NCBI GenBank assembly: GCA_022457155.1
Contig: JAJGOT010000286.1
Span: 124,001 to 188,000, forward strand
Length of the DNA: 64,000 nt
Origin: Cladopsammia gracilis
Taxonomy: Eukaryota; Cnidaria; Anthozoa; Scleractinia; Dendrophylliidae
Direction of reading: 5' to 3'
Positions 10,786 through 22,199 of this stretch are shown in pieces (position 1 is the stretch's first letter; the number at the start of each line of letters is the position of its first letter). The translations under genes were made by a program, and so were the position numbers. The notes under the pieces are model-generated. The model worked only from the letters and a program-made list of their open reading frames with translations. It had not been told where the DNA came from and made no database searches.

Positions 10786-10905
10786 ATAAAACTATTATAG
10801 CGCTCAAGCTTGCGTGATATCGCCTAATTTTAGCCGACTCGGCCTACGACCTTGTCGGCTAAGCCTTAGGCGATATCACGCGTGCTTTCGCGCTATAATA
10901 GTTAA
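10786..10905. repeat. Fold-back repeat
   Basis: Inverted arms ACTATTATAGCGC...CGTGATATCGCCTAA and the mirrored TTAGGCGATATCACG...GCGCTATAATAGT enclose a short centre with TTAGCCGACTCGG. Non-coding. Confidence 0.8.
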
Positions 10906-12084
10906 ATATCACAGCTTACCCTAGCTCTAATAAAGTAAAGCCTTCTATATCTAAATAAAGGCTAGAATAAAGCTGATAAGTACACTCCAGGCGAGACTTC
11001 TCGTACGTGTATCTGTCAGTGCCGCAGTCTGCAGTTGTATCAAATAGCCTCTAAGAAAAAGTCATATGCCGGACTCATGTCTGTCCATATTGGAAGCTGC
11101 TTCCTATTGTTTCGGCATACATCAACAATCATTTCCGATTTTGCAGCACATGACTGACAAGACACCCTCAGCCGTTGATTTAAGTGGAAACAATTCAAAA
11201 CGCATTGTATCGACCCTTTCCCGCCATAATGATCTTGTCCTTCATAGAATGAATGTAAATGTAAATGTAAATGTAAATAAATGTAAAAGCAACTGGACAG
11301 CTGTTAAATGTGTTATTAGCGTGTGATTTCCTTCAGTCACGCCGCCCCGCTATTGCTTCGGCAATTTCATGAAGCCTGGAACTCGGGTTACTTCTAAGAT
11401 GTATGCGCACAAACAAAATATTTATCTAGATCCAGCAAAGACTTGGTATTTCTGGTCCACGATTTATGCTTGGGGCTGGAAGTCTTGAAGAACAGAACGT
11501 GTGCATAAATCTCCACAAGGTGGTAAAACAGGACAAGCAGGTTGTTCTTCCGTTTCCTTCCTCTGAAAATAAGATTTGTCGGAGCCCACGCTAGTTTTTA
11601 TAGACCTCACAGACTGTATGACAGTTTAGACTATTGGTATCGCTGCGCGTTGCCTTTAGCGTGAATAGTCCCCGATTAACGAATAGAACTCTGCTGTTTT
11701 GGTTTATTTACAAGGAGTCCTTTAATTTCAAGGCTACTCTATAATCAATATAATCACAAAAGATGCTCTTTCCGGTAATTATGCTTTTTTGTCATCATGA
11801 TGAGGGAGAGGTGTTCCTAATCTGTGTGTTAATAGTTAAAGGGCAACGCGCTTTTCCATTGCAGATCCGTCGAAACGCATTATTCGCTGCAGTACAGTTT
11901 CAAATAGCATTATGAGCCTCCATCTTACAAGAGAGGACTGAGAGATGCCGTCAGATGAGTAGTTGTTAATCCGTCTATGTTTGCAGTTGTCAGTGCGACA
12001 GCATAAAAGAAAATGCCTTCAACGTGTCTTCGTTTTCTGCACGAGCAAGGAATTGCTGATTTTGATATGTTATATAATGAAATA
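10906..12084. other. No gene seen; (GTAAAT)n short array
   Basis: Includes a short GTAAAT array at about 11247-11282. An open frame at 11066-11326 has no motif and reads through the array, so I do not call it. Confidence 0.4.
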
Positions 12085-12619
12085 GAGCGTTTTCACTGAC
12101 GTCATATCAAAATTCAGAAGCCGTTTTCGATTCCCAAATGTTTATGGAATTGTAGAGAGTGTAAAACTACACATCTGGGCCAAATTTTGAAGCGCAAAAG
12201 CATTTAGTTCAAGAGTTATAGGCGAACGAGTGTTAGACATTTTTAGTAATAAATGTATGGAGCGGCCATTTGGTACACCAACATGGCGGCCAAAAATTCA
12301 AAGCCTTAATTACAACAAAAATCTCATCACAAAATATTGTATTCACTATAAGTTCCATTAAATCGGCTCATAAGCATCTATAATTCAAAAATAACTTTCA
12401 ACTGGTTCAATTTTGTTGATTTTCACGGCTTATTTGAAATAGCGTGACGGATTGCGTGACACATTTAAGACCTTTATAAATCGGAAGCGAAACATCGTTA
12501 AAACCTGAAACTTTTTGTGAAAGATTATAACACTGGTATCAATATACCATGTTAGAAACAGCTTTGTAGGATGTATACTTTAGATTTTTGAATTTTTATG
12601 ACGTCATGTGAAAACGCTC
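12085..12619. mobile_element. MITE, 535 bp, TA target site
   Basis: Ends are GAGCGTTTTCACTGACGTCA and the inverse TGACGTCATGTGAAAACGCTC, flanked by TA on each side, as with Tc1/mariner-type insertions. No transposase frame. Confidence 0.8.
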
Positions 12620-12621
12620 TA

Positions 12622-14220
12622 TAGTGAATTTGTACGGATACCCTACTTCACGTGCTTGAATTGCGGTGAAATTAACTGAAGAAAAGTTTGAGTCGTTAAT
12701 GTCTCCGGATTCGTCACATACAGAGTATTCGGATTCGTTAAGCGTTTACATTACACGGTATTCGGGTACCCAAATAGTTTACACTGCACTGTAAATTTGG
12801 AGATATGTGGTGGGTCGCAAGGCAATCGACCACTTAAATGTGAAAGAATGTTCTTCTTGGACAGAAAATTAAATGAATGGGGCAAACGACAATATGAACC
12901 CTTTCCTCGGAACCTCCACCTAGTTTTTTTATTTTTGCAGAATGAAGAAAAAAGGCCCAATAAGAATAGAAAAGACGACGTTAGATGTTCAATCATTGAT
13001 TGGTAAACAAATACGTTAAATCAAGAAACGGGAGAGGCAGAGGCAGAGGAAGAGGGAGAGAGGGAGATAACACAACTAGTATGATTGAATTCCACTCTTA
13101 ATTTAATTTTTTATTACTTGGGCGAAGGAGCCCAAGTTATAAAATGCAGTTTGGTAGTGCACGAATTTGCAATTGGGCTCTAATGCGCGTGCGTCAAACT
13201 CAGTCAAGCGTAACGATGAGAAGAATACTGGTCAGTTGGCGTCTCGGCTAGCTTCAACGCTTTCTTGATAAGCTCGCCGGCGAAAATTAAATTTTAGTGG
13301 CAGATAAATTCTGATTTCTTGATCGCTTACTCTTTAGCCGTTATTCAGGCTTTAATTCAATTGAATCGATGGAATATTATTCGAGTTATGAATTCTCAAA
13401 GGTACATGTACATCTTTAGACTCTTGAGAATGGAACGGTCCGATTTATGACAATTTCCCATCCGTGCGCTAAAACGGGCGGACAAATCGTCACTTATATA
13501 AAATCGTCCATTACAAAAATACACTTTCAAACGACTAGTTCTTCTAGATATAACAATAAAATAACTTTCGCACTGCATCGAGAAAGGTGCAACAAGAAAG
13601 AACAATTTCTTCACGGCAGATTTTGATCACGTGCTAGGCAACGAGATCTGCTAACTGATCGAATTTCATGTGAACGCCTGAAGAATTATTTTGAACGGCT
13701 TGCAGTGAACGACCGAAACAGAACAAAAATTTCGAACGGCTGGCTGTGAAAGTGTATGGAAAAATTTCGAATGGAGTGAGTTTTCAGTCAGAAAGCGAAC
13801 AAAACCAAAATAGGTCACTTTATGTAAACAAGGGCCCCAAGTGCCAGTGCGTTAGTCACGCAAAATTCATGTGTAAAATTCTTTCTGAACTTCATGTTTT
13901 CCAATTGTGAAGATAAATCTTGAATGAAACTAAATATAATAATCGATGTCATACAGCGGGGAAAGGTACGTAGCAGAAAAGACAGAAAACAAATTTAGCC
14001 CTTTTATAAAGTTTGTTGTAGTTGTCAGGAAAGGGTAATTTGAAACCTGAATACAGACTATGCGCTGCCATGAATTCTCTGTTTTCCTTGCAGTTTCGCT
14101 GGCCAAATTACAATTAAGCTTTTCCAAATTCTACAAGCGTTAAATATAATCCTTGCACCCGCACTTCACGTAAGTCTTCACGTGTTCCACTTTACAAATG
14201 TGCACCAACAGTCAACGACA
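12622..14220. other. No gene seen
   Basis: Several short frames on both strands (12751-13006, 13396-13614, 13930-14127) overlap each other and lack motifs. A purine-rich GGAGAGGCAGAGGCAGAGGA stretch lies near 13030, and ACTTGGGCGAAGGAGCCCAAGT at 13117-13138 forms a small hairpin. Confidence 0.4.
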
Positions 14221-14847
14221 TACAACACTTATGCCAATTCTCCCGGATTATCCGGGAGTCTCCCGGATACGGAACGAATCTCCCGGTCTCCCGTACGGGT
14301 CACTAAATGTCCCGGATAAAAACGACTTTGGATCTTTTCTGTACAATAGACTAAGATTTTAACCCAAATTTTCCCAAAATCCAAAAAAAAATTGGTCCTC
14401 CATCATATCTTAACTTCACAAGCACTTTTCGGGTCTCAGGAATACAGAAAATGGCAGTTTTAGAGGGTAAAGCCAAAAAAAATTTCCGCACCCCCTAAAT
14501 GCTTGCGACTACATCGCTCGATTCACGCCTTCGGCGCGAAAAAAATTTCACCCTCAGAAAAAAAACTCCCTATTTTCAATATTCAGAGGTTGGCATCTCT
14601 GTATACAATACTATCCCAATACTCAGTGCACTCCATATCCTCAAACCCTAAACTGACGTGCATGCAGATTTTCCAAGATGTTTTCATTCCAATACTCTTG
14701 ATACAACGACGCCCAAGTATACGCTCCCACAGCGTCTTGTTTTTATTTAAATGTCTTTGAACAAACAAGAGGCTTTATGTAGCCTATACTCATGCGCATG
14801 AGACTCAAAGACGCATTGATTGAAGCTACCAATTTTTCTGTAAAAGT

Positions 14848-14995
14848 AAAGTAAAGTCGCGCACCCGAGCCAGAAGGCTCACAACGGCCGGAGCTTAAAC
14901 CCGGTTTCTATAGCATGAAGCGACTAGGAATATTGCTACTCCCCCCTGGATGGGATGCTAGTCCATCGCAGGGTTTCTGTACTCGCTTTTAATAT
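14848..14995 (+). repeat. Dispersed short repeat of the CCTGGATGGGATGCTAGTCC type
   Basis: Carries GAAGCGACTAGGAATATTGC and CCCCTGGATGGGATGCTAGT, a combination I recognise from repetitive fragments in stony coral genomes. Only one copy is in this window, so the family call rests on recall. Non-coding. Confidence 0.45.
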
Positions 14996-15213
14996 TTAAT
15001 TTATTGATTCTCAATCAAATCCACACTCGTCTATTACTTTCCAAGCCGTGAATTATTTCTATTACATTTGAAAAGACTACTTTAAAAAGCAACGAAGTCA
15101 GTAAAAATCGACATTAATATGACACGCATTCCACAGTCCATAATCCACAGAAGTCCAGTCCCGAAGTCCAGATTTTTTTTAAATCCAATGGGCTGCAGTA
15201 GCGACGCCGTTTT

Positions 15214-15380
15214 CAGGGTTCTCCCTAAATTTCAGCTCAGCAGGTAAGGGATTTTTGCAAAGCGGTAAAGGGAAAACTGTGTGTCTTAAAAATGTTCCGG
15301 GGGCAAGCGGTTACAGGCGGTAATAAGTGCTGCTTCAAGCGGTAAATTTTACCGGTTACCGCCTGATAAGGAGAACCCTG
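15214..15380. mobile_element. Small MITE, 167 bp, with CGTTTT target duplication
   Basis: Termini CAGGGTTCTCC and GGAGAACCCTG are inverted copies; CGTTTT lies on both sides. Inner segments with repeated AAGCGGTAA motifs pair imperfectly (CAAGCGGTTACAGGCGGTAA, ACCGGTTACCGCC). Confidence 0.7.
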
Positions 15381-15424
15381 CGTTTTGCCGTGTGTTTCTA
15401 TTGTTCTTTCTTTAAAAAAGTCTT

Positions 15425-16020
15425 GAAATTCCCCACTCCAGAAACTATGGGGAATCTGGGCACGAACTTGACTCGTAAGGTCTTCTGGGATCGTTTGGGT
15501 GGACGCGCGAAGCTTCAAAATGGCGGCAGCGAGGAAAGTTTTCTTCGCAAATTAAACCCTGATGAAAAATGGCAAAGCATGCTAATTGTTGTGTTCCTGG
15601 ATGTACGAATAATTATAGAACCAAGCATGGAATTTCGTATTACCGAATTCCAAAGGACAAAAAAATTACGAAGACAGTACGAGATTCTAATTCGTAATGC
15701 AACATTAAAACTCGACGCCGATAATACACGTATTTGTGGAGATCACTTCGAGGGTGGACATAAGCGCAGCAGGCGTCATTTACCTTCGATTTTTCCATGG
15801 TCTAAACATGTGTCAACTCGACGTATTTTAAAGCGTGTTTCTCCCGAAAAAATTGTGAAGAAATCAAGGATACGTAAAAAAAATCGAGAGCGAATTAAGA
15901 ATTGGCATATTTTAGATAAACCTATTCCAGTTTCCCTTGCAGGAGTAGCTTCAGACATTTTTATTGTTATTGCAGCACTCACAAATTTCCACCCTCCACT
16001 TATCTCATAAAAAAAGAAAA
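15425..16020 (+). mobile_element. Deletion derivative of a THAP/DDE transposon (ISL2EU-like)
   Basis: The left 100 bases (15425-15530) are nearly identical to the leader and start of the SAP-YqaJ gene at 23915-24025 on the opposite strand. They run directly into a THAP-domain gene that joins the last residues of a DDE transposase. ISL2EU (PHIS group) transposons are known to carry both a transposase and a YqaJ nuclease, so the two relics in this window probably come from one family. Terminal repeats were not resolved. Confidence 0.6.
15569..16010 (+). pseudogene. THAP-domain transposase remnant, frameshifted and internally deleted
   Basis: From ATG at 15569 the frame gives a THAP zinc-finger start (MAKHANCCVPGCTNNYRTK, then SYYRIPKDKK), with the two N-terminal cysteines in place. 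A run of seven A near 15658-15664 shifts the frame; after it comes LRRQYEILIRNATL, then ICGDHFEGG (the Cys-x2-His half of the finger) and HLPSIFPW, matching the AVPTIF-like box. Past residue about 105 a basic stretch leads into KNWHILDKPIPVSLAG and ASDIFIVIAALTNFHPPL, which resembles the extreme C-terminus of DDE_Tnp_4 transposases. The catalytic DDE core is absent. So it could bind DNA at most, and only if the frameshift were not real. Confidence 0.7.
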
Positions 16021-16172
16021 ATTGTAATATTGAATTGTTATGCATTTCGTTATCTGAAGAACATTTAAATACAAGTAGCCCGATGGGCTTCGAAACTGGC
16101 TCGTTTTGTCTCAGTTTTCACCCGGTTTTCATTTTAGAGTTTTATATTAGCAATCCACAGTATACAATCTAA

Positions 16173-16347
16173 TGTATTTTCACGTGTTACTAGATGTTTC
16201 TTAGGACATTGCGAGGTTTGCACGCCTCAGCGTGCTTCTATTGTTTGTCTGTTATTCCATTGTTTCAGATGTGTATATAAGAGTGAATCAGAATTCATTC
16301 TCCCTCTCTCTCTCGCAGAACTAATCGAGTTTATAACGCATTACATT
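16173..16347 (+). repeat. DIRS split repeat A1
   Basis: 175 bases nearly identical to 17142-17316, including GGACATTGCGAGGTTTGCAC, a TATATAA box-like stretch and a CTCTCTCTCGCAGAACTAAT end. Likely carries the element promoter. Confidence 0.9.
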
Positions 16348-16358
16348 ATGTTACCGTG

Positions 16359-16972
16359 ATGTCCGATTCTGAGAATATACGCGGTGAATTTTTTCGCGGT
16401 GCACATTTCTTCGGCTAGCGTAGGTTCGGAATGTCGGAAAGGTTAAACGAAGCAACGGGCGGTTAATCTTCTCGTGGTGTTCAGCCTTAAACTCCGACTG
16501 TCCAAGAGGCGAATCCAGTGATTATTCAGCAGGTCTTTGGTTTGTTTAAATCGCATCTTAACACACGGCTTGAAGGGAAGGGGAAGCAAATCGAAGTACA
16601 AGATAGAGAAAGACACGGTCGAATTACAAATTCAAAGAAAACCCGTAACAATTCAAGTTTAACGCTCGATCAAATTCTATTTTGATCCAAATTCAGAGTG
16701 CTATTAATCCGCCGACTGATATTCCAGTAATTAACAATCTTATTCCTGAAAGCAAAACCCTTATTCACATGAGGCAAAAGTTCATCAGAATTGCCGACAG
16801 GAATAAACAAGGCTGGCTAGTAGTCAACGAGTACGAGTCAGACGACTTGGCATCGGGTCCTGAAGACAAGAAGAAGTCGAAGAAAGCAAAGGCCAACTCC
16901 GATGGAAGACCTAACGAAGATAAGAAGCTGAAATATGCTGCTGATAATCAGTTTGTTTTCGTGGCTTGGTGA
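16359..16972 (+). pseudogene. DIRS gag-like N-terminal region, broken
   Basis: Starts MSDSENIRGEFFRGAHFFG then stops. After a frame change the region gives GNPVIIQQVFGLFKSHLN and GRITNSKKTRNNSSLTL, and after another gives SAINPPTDIPVINNLIPE, DRNKQGWLVVNEYESDD and a Lys-rich stretch. This acidic-then-basic layout is what I expect before the zinc knuckle in coral DIRS-like gag proteins. Function would be RNA packaging. It stops where the B1-A2 block begins. Confidence 0.65.
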
Positions 16973-17015
16973 GTTGTTACTCGCGTTCAATGTTTGCGCG
17001 TTTACTTTGTGATTT

Positions 17016-17316
17016 CTCGTTGGATTCTGCTTGTGAGAATCCAACCATCATAATTCTTGTTGCTGTTTTATGTCTGTTCTACAGATTGTTTAAGGCGAAA
17101 ATAATTTACGTTCGTTTGAACGTAGTGAATTAGAACGTAAATGTATTTTCACGTGTTACTAGATGTTTCTTAGGACATTGCGAGGTTTGCACGCCTCAGC
17201 GTGCTTCTATTGTTTGTCTGTTATTCCATTGTTTCAGATGTGTATATAAGAGTGAATCAGAATTCATTCTCCCTCTCTCTCTCGCAGAACTAATCGAGTT
17301 TATAACGCATTACATT
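17016..17316 (+). repeat. DIRS split repeats B1 and A2, fused
   Basis: B1 (17016-17141) matches 21057-21181; A2 (17142-17316) matches 16173-16347. The direct B-A junction is the arrangement expected of a circular DNA intermediate, but here it sits inside the gag region rather than after the recombinase. Confidence 0.9.
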
Positions 17317-17600
17317 CCCGCCCACCCACCCTCACAGTCTGTTTAGACTGTTTAGAATCTATTCCAAGTTTCAAGTTTTGCTGCTTCAAATGCTTTCGGT
17401 ACAGTCATTGGGCAAGAGATTGGCAGATCAGGTTGGACCTCTCCCGCCGGCCATCATGGCTATTCAGCAGGTTCCTTCTGTCCCACACCAACAGGAAACG
17501 CTACATCAGGTACGGCACCAAAGTAATCACCCATCTGATCAGTGTTTTGGAACACGAGCTTTCTGAGGTATATGTCTAATATGAGGGCCTGAATCTAAGC
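17317..17600 (+). pseudogene. DIRS gag-like C-terminal region
   Basis: Frame fragments include GPLPPAIMAIQQVPSVPHQQ and HPSDQCFGTRAF. The latter looks like the start of a CFGCG-type zinc knuckle that is broken by a substitution or frameshift. It may continue the gag half found left of the B1-A2 block. Confidence 0.5.
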
Positions 17601-18149
17601 ACTGCTTTCAATACGGTTTAAGGAAATTTGGCTCTTACTTCGTGTACCGGACGAACAATAGAAACATTGTTTTTTTTGGTGATTGTTTTTGGGTCACAGA
17701 ATTTTGATGAAGTATTGTTTCCCTATTGTTTTACGTCATCTGTGTCCGATATCGTCCGGTACACGAAGTAAGACCCGGAAATTTGAATAGGAACGGAACT
17801 TTTTTGAACATATTGGTGTGTCAAGTTTTATATTAGATGTCATTAGAGACGGCTATTAGTTACCCTTCTTTGAGGAACCTAGTAAGTTTAAGCTCCTTAA
17901 CAATAAGTCTGCTACATTGCACAATGATATTGTTAGCAAAGCAATAGCGGAATTATACGGAAGGCTGGCCGTGTTCGAGGTTAACTCGCCGCCACATTTT
18001 GTCAATAATTTATCTGTTTCTATCCAACCTTTGGTACAAGAGCTATATACTTGACTTGTGACACTTCAACATATTATGTTTGATGTTAAAAAAAAAAAAA
18101 AAAAAAAAGAGGCATCAAGTATGAGGATTGGTAAATTCCTCTTAGCTAC

Positions 18150-18720
18150 TTTGAAAAGGACTCTTTTATGTTTACGGTCGATTTAAAGAGCGGTTGCCAT
18201 CATTTAGAGTTTTTTAATCGACATTAAACTTTTCTAGGGTTTTACATGGGATCTTGCAATTTAGGAAAACCCCGTTTCTTTGCGTTTTGTGCCGGTTCCT
18301 TTTCCGTTTATCTACAGTTCCCCATATTTCACTAAGCGTGTACGACCTTTAATTAAGCATTGGAGAATTCAGGGTATCGACCAAAAAATAAATATGTATG
18401 TATATATATATATATATTCCCAGTGCTGGTTTTGTAGCAACGATAAGTCTTTTTGGAAGCTTGTCAACTTATTGAATGGCTTTGTCTATCTTGGAATTCT
18501 ACGATGCGACGGTTCATATTACCGATCGTAGATAGAGTTGTTGTAAATATTTCGATGTCGATAATATCATTAATTCTAAGTTTCAGGTTTCTGCCAGATC
18601 GTTGGCTTCATTTGGCGGAAAGATTATTTCTGCATGCGCAGTTGTTGGTATAAACAGCAGAATTATGTCTAGGCGTTGTTCCATGTCGGTTCAGTCGCTG
18701 CCCAAGATCGGGATTCAATG
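18150..18720 (+). pseudogene. DIRS reverse transcriptase relic
   Basis: A frame near 18165-18330 reads FTVDLKSGCHHLEFF, then FLGFYMGS, then (shifted) YFTKRVRPLIKHWRIQG. These match the DLKSGYHHI and FLGF motifs of DIRS RTs with several stops. Residues after 18420 (CQLIEWLC, ILPIVDRVVV) match the thumb region. The YxDD-like active site is not visible. Confidence 0.7.
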
Positions 18721-18758
18721 TTTATTTTAGAAGAGTATTCTCGAAAAGATATTTACTG

Positions 18759-19330
18759 TTGGAACCAAAAAATTTTGGCTATGCCAATGTTATATACTGT
18801 TTTAGTGATAAAACTCCAAATCGTTTAGTTTACTCTGATGCTGGTGCGTCCGGGTTCGGGGCGCACATGAGCTTAAATGGGGAATATATTCACCACGGTA
18901 TGTGGGAGTATGGCGAAAATTATAGAAGTTCTACATGGAGGGAACTTTATGTTTTTGAATCCGCGCTGAGCTAATTTTTACACTCTATTGAGTGGTTCTT
19001 GTGTTAAATGGTTCACTGACATCCAATCCGCCGCAAGAATTGTTGAAGTCGGCAGTATAAAATGGGTTTACATTGTATTGCTTTCAGATCTTTCTAATTT
19101 GCATTACACATAAAATCCATCTAGGGAAACAATGGATCCCTCGTACCAAAACAAAAAGAGCTGATTTTATTAGCCGCTTCATTGATACAGATGACTGGCA
19201 GATTTCTAACACATTTTTTGATCACCTGGACAGTTTGTGGGTGCCCCATAATATTGATTACATTGCTAATTATTATAATTTCGGAATTCCATGGTGTGTT
19301 GTAGGTTTTGGAATCCGGGTTGCTCTGGTG
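18759..19330 (+). pseudogene. DIRS RNase H and connection domain relic
   Basis: An open run reads RLVYSDAGASGFGAHMSLNG and EYGENYRSSTWREL, the SDAS and TWREL motifs of DIRS-type RNase H with the catalytic Asp and Glu. Further on KQWIPRTKTKRADFISRF and LDSLWVPHNIDYIANYYN are typical of the join to the recombinase. Frameshift near 18975. Confidence 0.8.
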
Positions 19331-19599
19331 TAGATTTTACTTTTGTTGTTCAAAGGCTTCAAGGCGAAAATTGTCTGGTGCTGCCCCTAGTGTATTTAGT
19401 GCCTAGGGTTCTTCATTATTTATATTCGTAGTTGGCCGTCGCAACTGTTGTCTCTTTTAGGTCTTTGCTTTGCAGAAATTATAGTGGCTTTGTTGTTGAT
19501 TATAGACTATTCATAGGGAATAAAATTTTGGAACAGGGGAAAAATTGAAATTCCCTGTTGGGTTTCCTAAATTCTTTTCTAGAAATTATGGCCGAACGG

Positions 19600-20960
19600 T
19601 CTTATTTTCATTAGTTTCTAATATTTATTTAATCAGTATTTCACCATATACTAAAGATCGCAATTTCGCTCAATGTCACCGGCTAATCCTATATTGTTAC
19701 GCCACCAGTGTTTGTATAAGGCACCGGCTGAGCCGATTTATATGCATTGTGCAGGTTGAAAGGTACGAGTGGCACTGGCCTTAAACAATAGTCATTGGGC
19801 ACTGGCCTATATACTTATTGTATGTTTATACTCATTGGGCACTGGCCTATTTGTATATGAATAGCGCTGGCTTGAAAATCTTTGTATGATTGCCAAAGAA
19901 TTGTGGTTACAAATGGCACTGGCCGCTACATTTGTACGTAGCTGTCTACATGTACGTTAAGCATACGAGAGGAGTTTGCTTTCATAAGTAAAGTTGTCCT
20001 ACCATCTATACACTATGTTTACTTAGTTATTGCTGCATACTAACTGTCGTATTATTTTCTTTTCCGCGCTCACAGATCCTACTAAGAGGTCCTTCCTGGA
20101 GATTTTTACCGGAGAACAGAATTTCGAAATTAAGAAGTTTTTCGACTGGTGCCACGCTTAACAAGTTTCTCTTCAGACACCGTCCCCCCCCCCCCAATCA
20201 CTATGTTGGATGTCTATTTGCCATTCTATTCGGAGCGGGCAAAATCTAGTTCATCCGTCACTTTAGCCTATTCTGCATTATAGTGGATACATAAATTTGT
20301 ACCTGATTCTAATCCCCTGGATAATACTGAAACGATTAAGATCTAAACCAGTAACAAAGAAATGCTCTGTTTCTTCAGACATGATTATAAGGATACCAGA
20401 TAAATATATTCTATATTATCTGTCTGTATCTAATTTAAAGGATCTAGGATTGCTGCTATTTGTGAGATAGATATTTTCAGGTCTTTTCCGATATAATGGA
20501 ATTTGTACATTCTCCATATGCATTTAGTTTCGAGGATTACCTATCAATTCCGATTTCTCATAGTAAACCGACGTGTACAGGGAAGGAAATCTTGTCAAAA
20601 TTAATAAGTAAAATGATAAGTATTTCCCGATAAGTGTTTCAATGAAATACATAAAGCAGCTTATATTGATTTCCGTTCTGATTTGCCGTTATTTAGACCT
20701 CTTATCATAAACGATAATGTATTTATAGTCTCAGAAAAGGCAAATTATCCTATTCAAGATGTTCTTGAGAAATACAGTTCGCTTTAGGGTTAGGATATCA
20801 CCCTGAAATGCATAGGCTAAGAGCTGGGGACATTACCTTAGTTGTTTGTAATACTAACAATTCAATTTCCAAACGATTGTTGCAGCTGCATGGCCGTTGG
20901 AAAACAAATACTGCAAAAGACATGTACGAACAAGAAGACGTTTGTGAAAGATAACAGATG
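19600..20960 (+). pseudogene. DIRS tyrosine recombinase relic
   Basis: Broken fragments in several frames include FEDYLSIPISHSKTDVYREG (20527-20586), PISVSMKYIK, YIDFRSDLPLFRPL and, near the end, LLQLHGRWKTNTAKDMYEQE followed by DVCER. The HGRW motif and nearby Tyr are part of the recombinase catalytic centre, so the enzyme family is clear although nothing here could work. Confidence 0.75.
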
Positions 20961-21056
20961 CCTATCTTTGATTTGCGCCCATCTGTAAATCGAGTATTAG
21001 CATTCTTGTATTAAAATAAACTCGATTCTGCTTGTGAGAATCCAACCATCATAATT

Positions 21057-21181
21057 CTCGTTGGATTCTGCTTGTGAGAATCCAACCATCATAATTCTTG
21101 TTGCTGTTTTATGTCTGTTCTACAGATTGTTTAAGGCGAAAATAATTTACGTTCGTTTGAACGTAGTGAATTAGAACGTAA
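21057..21181 (+). repeat. DIRS split repeat B2, with a partial 36-bp duplicate before it
   Basis: Matches 17016-17141. A truncated copy of its first part precedes it (21021-21056), so slippage or microhomology repair has acted here. Confidence 0.85.
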
Positions 21182-21272
21182 GAATATATTCATATGCACA
21201 GTCCAGTCTACATTTACATTTACATTCCACAGCCCGCTTCAAGCACTCCTTAGGGACAGATTATTTTATTGT

Positions 21273-21500
21273 TAGGGGAGGGAGGAGGGGGGGGGGGGGT
21301 GGGCAATTAACAGAAAAAAATTCCTGCATAGCAAAAGTAAAGGAAAAAATAATGCACAGAGAGCCAATGGAAAAAAGGTATGGAACAATCCCGAAAAAAA
21401 ATTATTGCACAACATCAAGACGGAAAAAAATTCATGATCAGAAAAATTGCCCACACCGCCCCCCCCCCCCCCCCCCCCCCCCAACAAAAAAAGTCCCTCC
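21273..21500. repeat. Fold-back with G-run and C-run arms
   Basis: The left arm has a 13-base G run ending at 21299 then TGGGCAATTAACAG; the right arm has CAGAAAAATTGCCCACACCG then a 24-base C run (21459-21482). Frames with poly-Pro or poly-Gly come from the runs and are not genes. Confidence 0.75.
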
Positions 21501-21929
21501 CTTTGTAGGCTACAATTTCATTAAAAAACATAAGTTTAGAATTTTGTACATTTTTTTTCGCTTTAAAATCCTTGAAACCACCCACTACAAGGAATCAGGA
21601 TTGTTTAAACACAGGCATTTTGGAGAATCGGTCATAGGATTTCGAATAAATTAACAATATCAACATGATCGATCGCGACCATAGCGTGACATAAATTCGA
21701 GATGTTCGGAATTTCAACGTGACTCCATGGCGTAATGCTTAAGAATTGTTTACTCATCAGCTGACTTGCCGGGACGTGCTTTCTAAACTCAACTGTTTGA
21801 CAATTGATTTGGTTAGAAAAGTTCAACCCGCTTTCCTTTTACTAGAAATAGAACACATTCTGAAATCACAGCGATTTAATGTTTAACAATTTCGTCGAAA
21901 GTAGAACGGTAAATATTCCAATTGTAAAT

Positions 21930-22170
21930 TGTCGTTTCGATGACGTCACTGATTTCTGAAAACCGGAAGTAAACTAGGTACGGTGTTGGCCGCAGCAAAA
22001 TCGATTCCCGGGGCAGGTGACACGACAGAAAAAAAAAAGGGTATTTTAAGAACTGACTCGTCGCGAGCGACGAGCCAGTTAATAAACAAAGTGAACTTTT
22101 GCTTCTTTAAACCTCGATTTAATAATATTAACATTTGTAGGACTTCAAACAACTCCAGTACTGAATAAAC
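21930..22170. repeat. Terminal-like repeat sharing CTGAAAACCGGAAGT with 24340-24510
   Basis: GACGTCACTGATTTCTGAAA...CCGGAAGTAAACTAGGTACG here resembles TTTACGTCATTCCTGAAAAC...GGAAGTCAAATATGTACTGT at 24340, in the same direction. These two direct copies bracket the SAP-YqaJ relic. Both are followed by a mini-hairpin (GACTCGTCGCGAGCGACGAG here; TTGCGCTTTGCGCATGAG there). Confidence 0.5.
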
Positions 22171-22199
22171 CAATGATGACTGCCTTGTTTGCAAAACCT

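Larger units (their letters stand above)
16173..21181 (+). mobile_element. DIRS-type tyrosine-recombinase retroelement, degraded
   Basis: Coding order is gag-like, RT, RNase H, tyrosine recombinase, all plus strand with many stops. Split direct repeats are present: A at 16173-16347 and again at 17142-17316 (TGTATTTTCACGTGTTACTA...), B at 17016-17141 and again at 21057-21181 (CTCGTTGGATTCTGCTTGTG...). The B1-A2 joint is seamless at 17141/17142. The order A1, gag part 1, B1-A2, gag part 2 to recombinase, B2 is not the usual A1-ORFs-B1-A2-B2. The element lies between micro-exons 2 and 3. Confidence 0.85.

Noticed and set aside
21272..21654. Overlapping frames with poly-Gly or poly-Pro
   Set aside because: Products of the G and C runs in the fold-back at 21273-21500.
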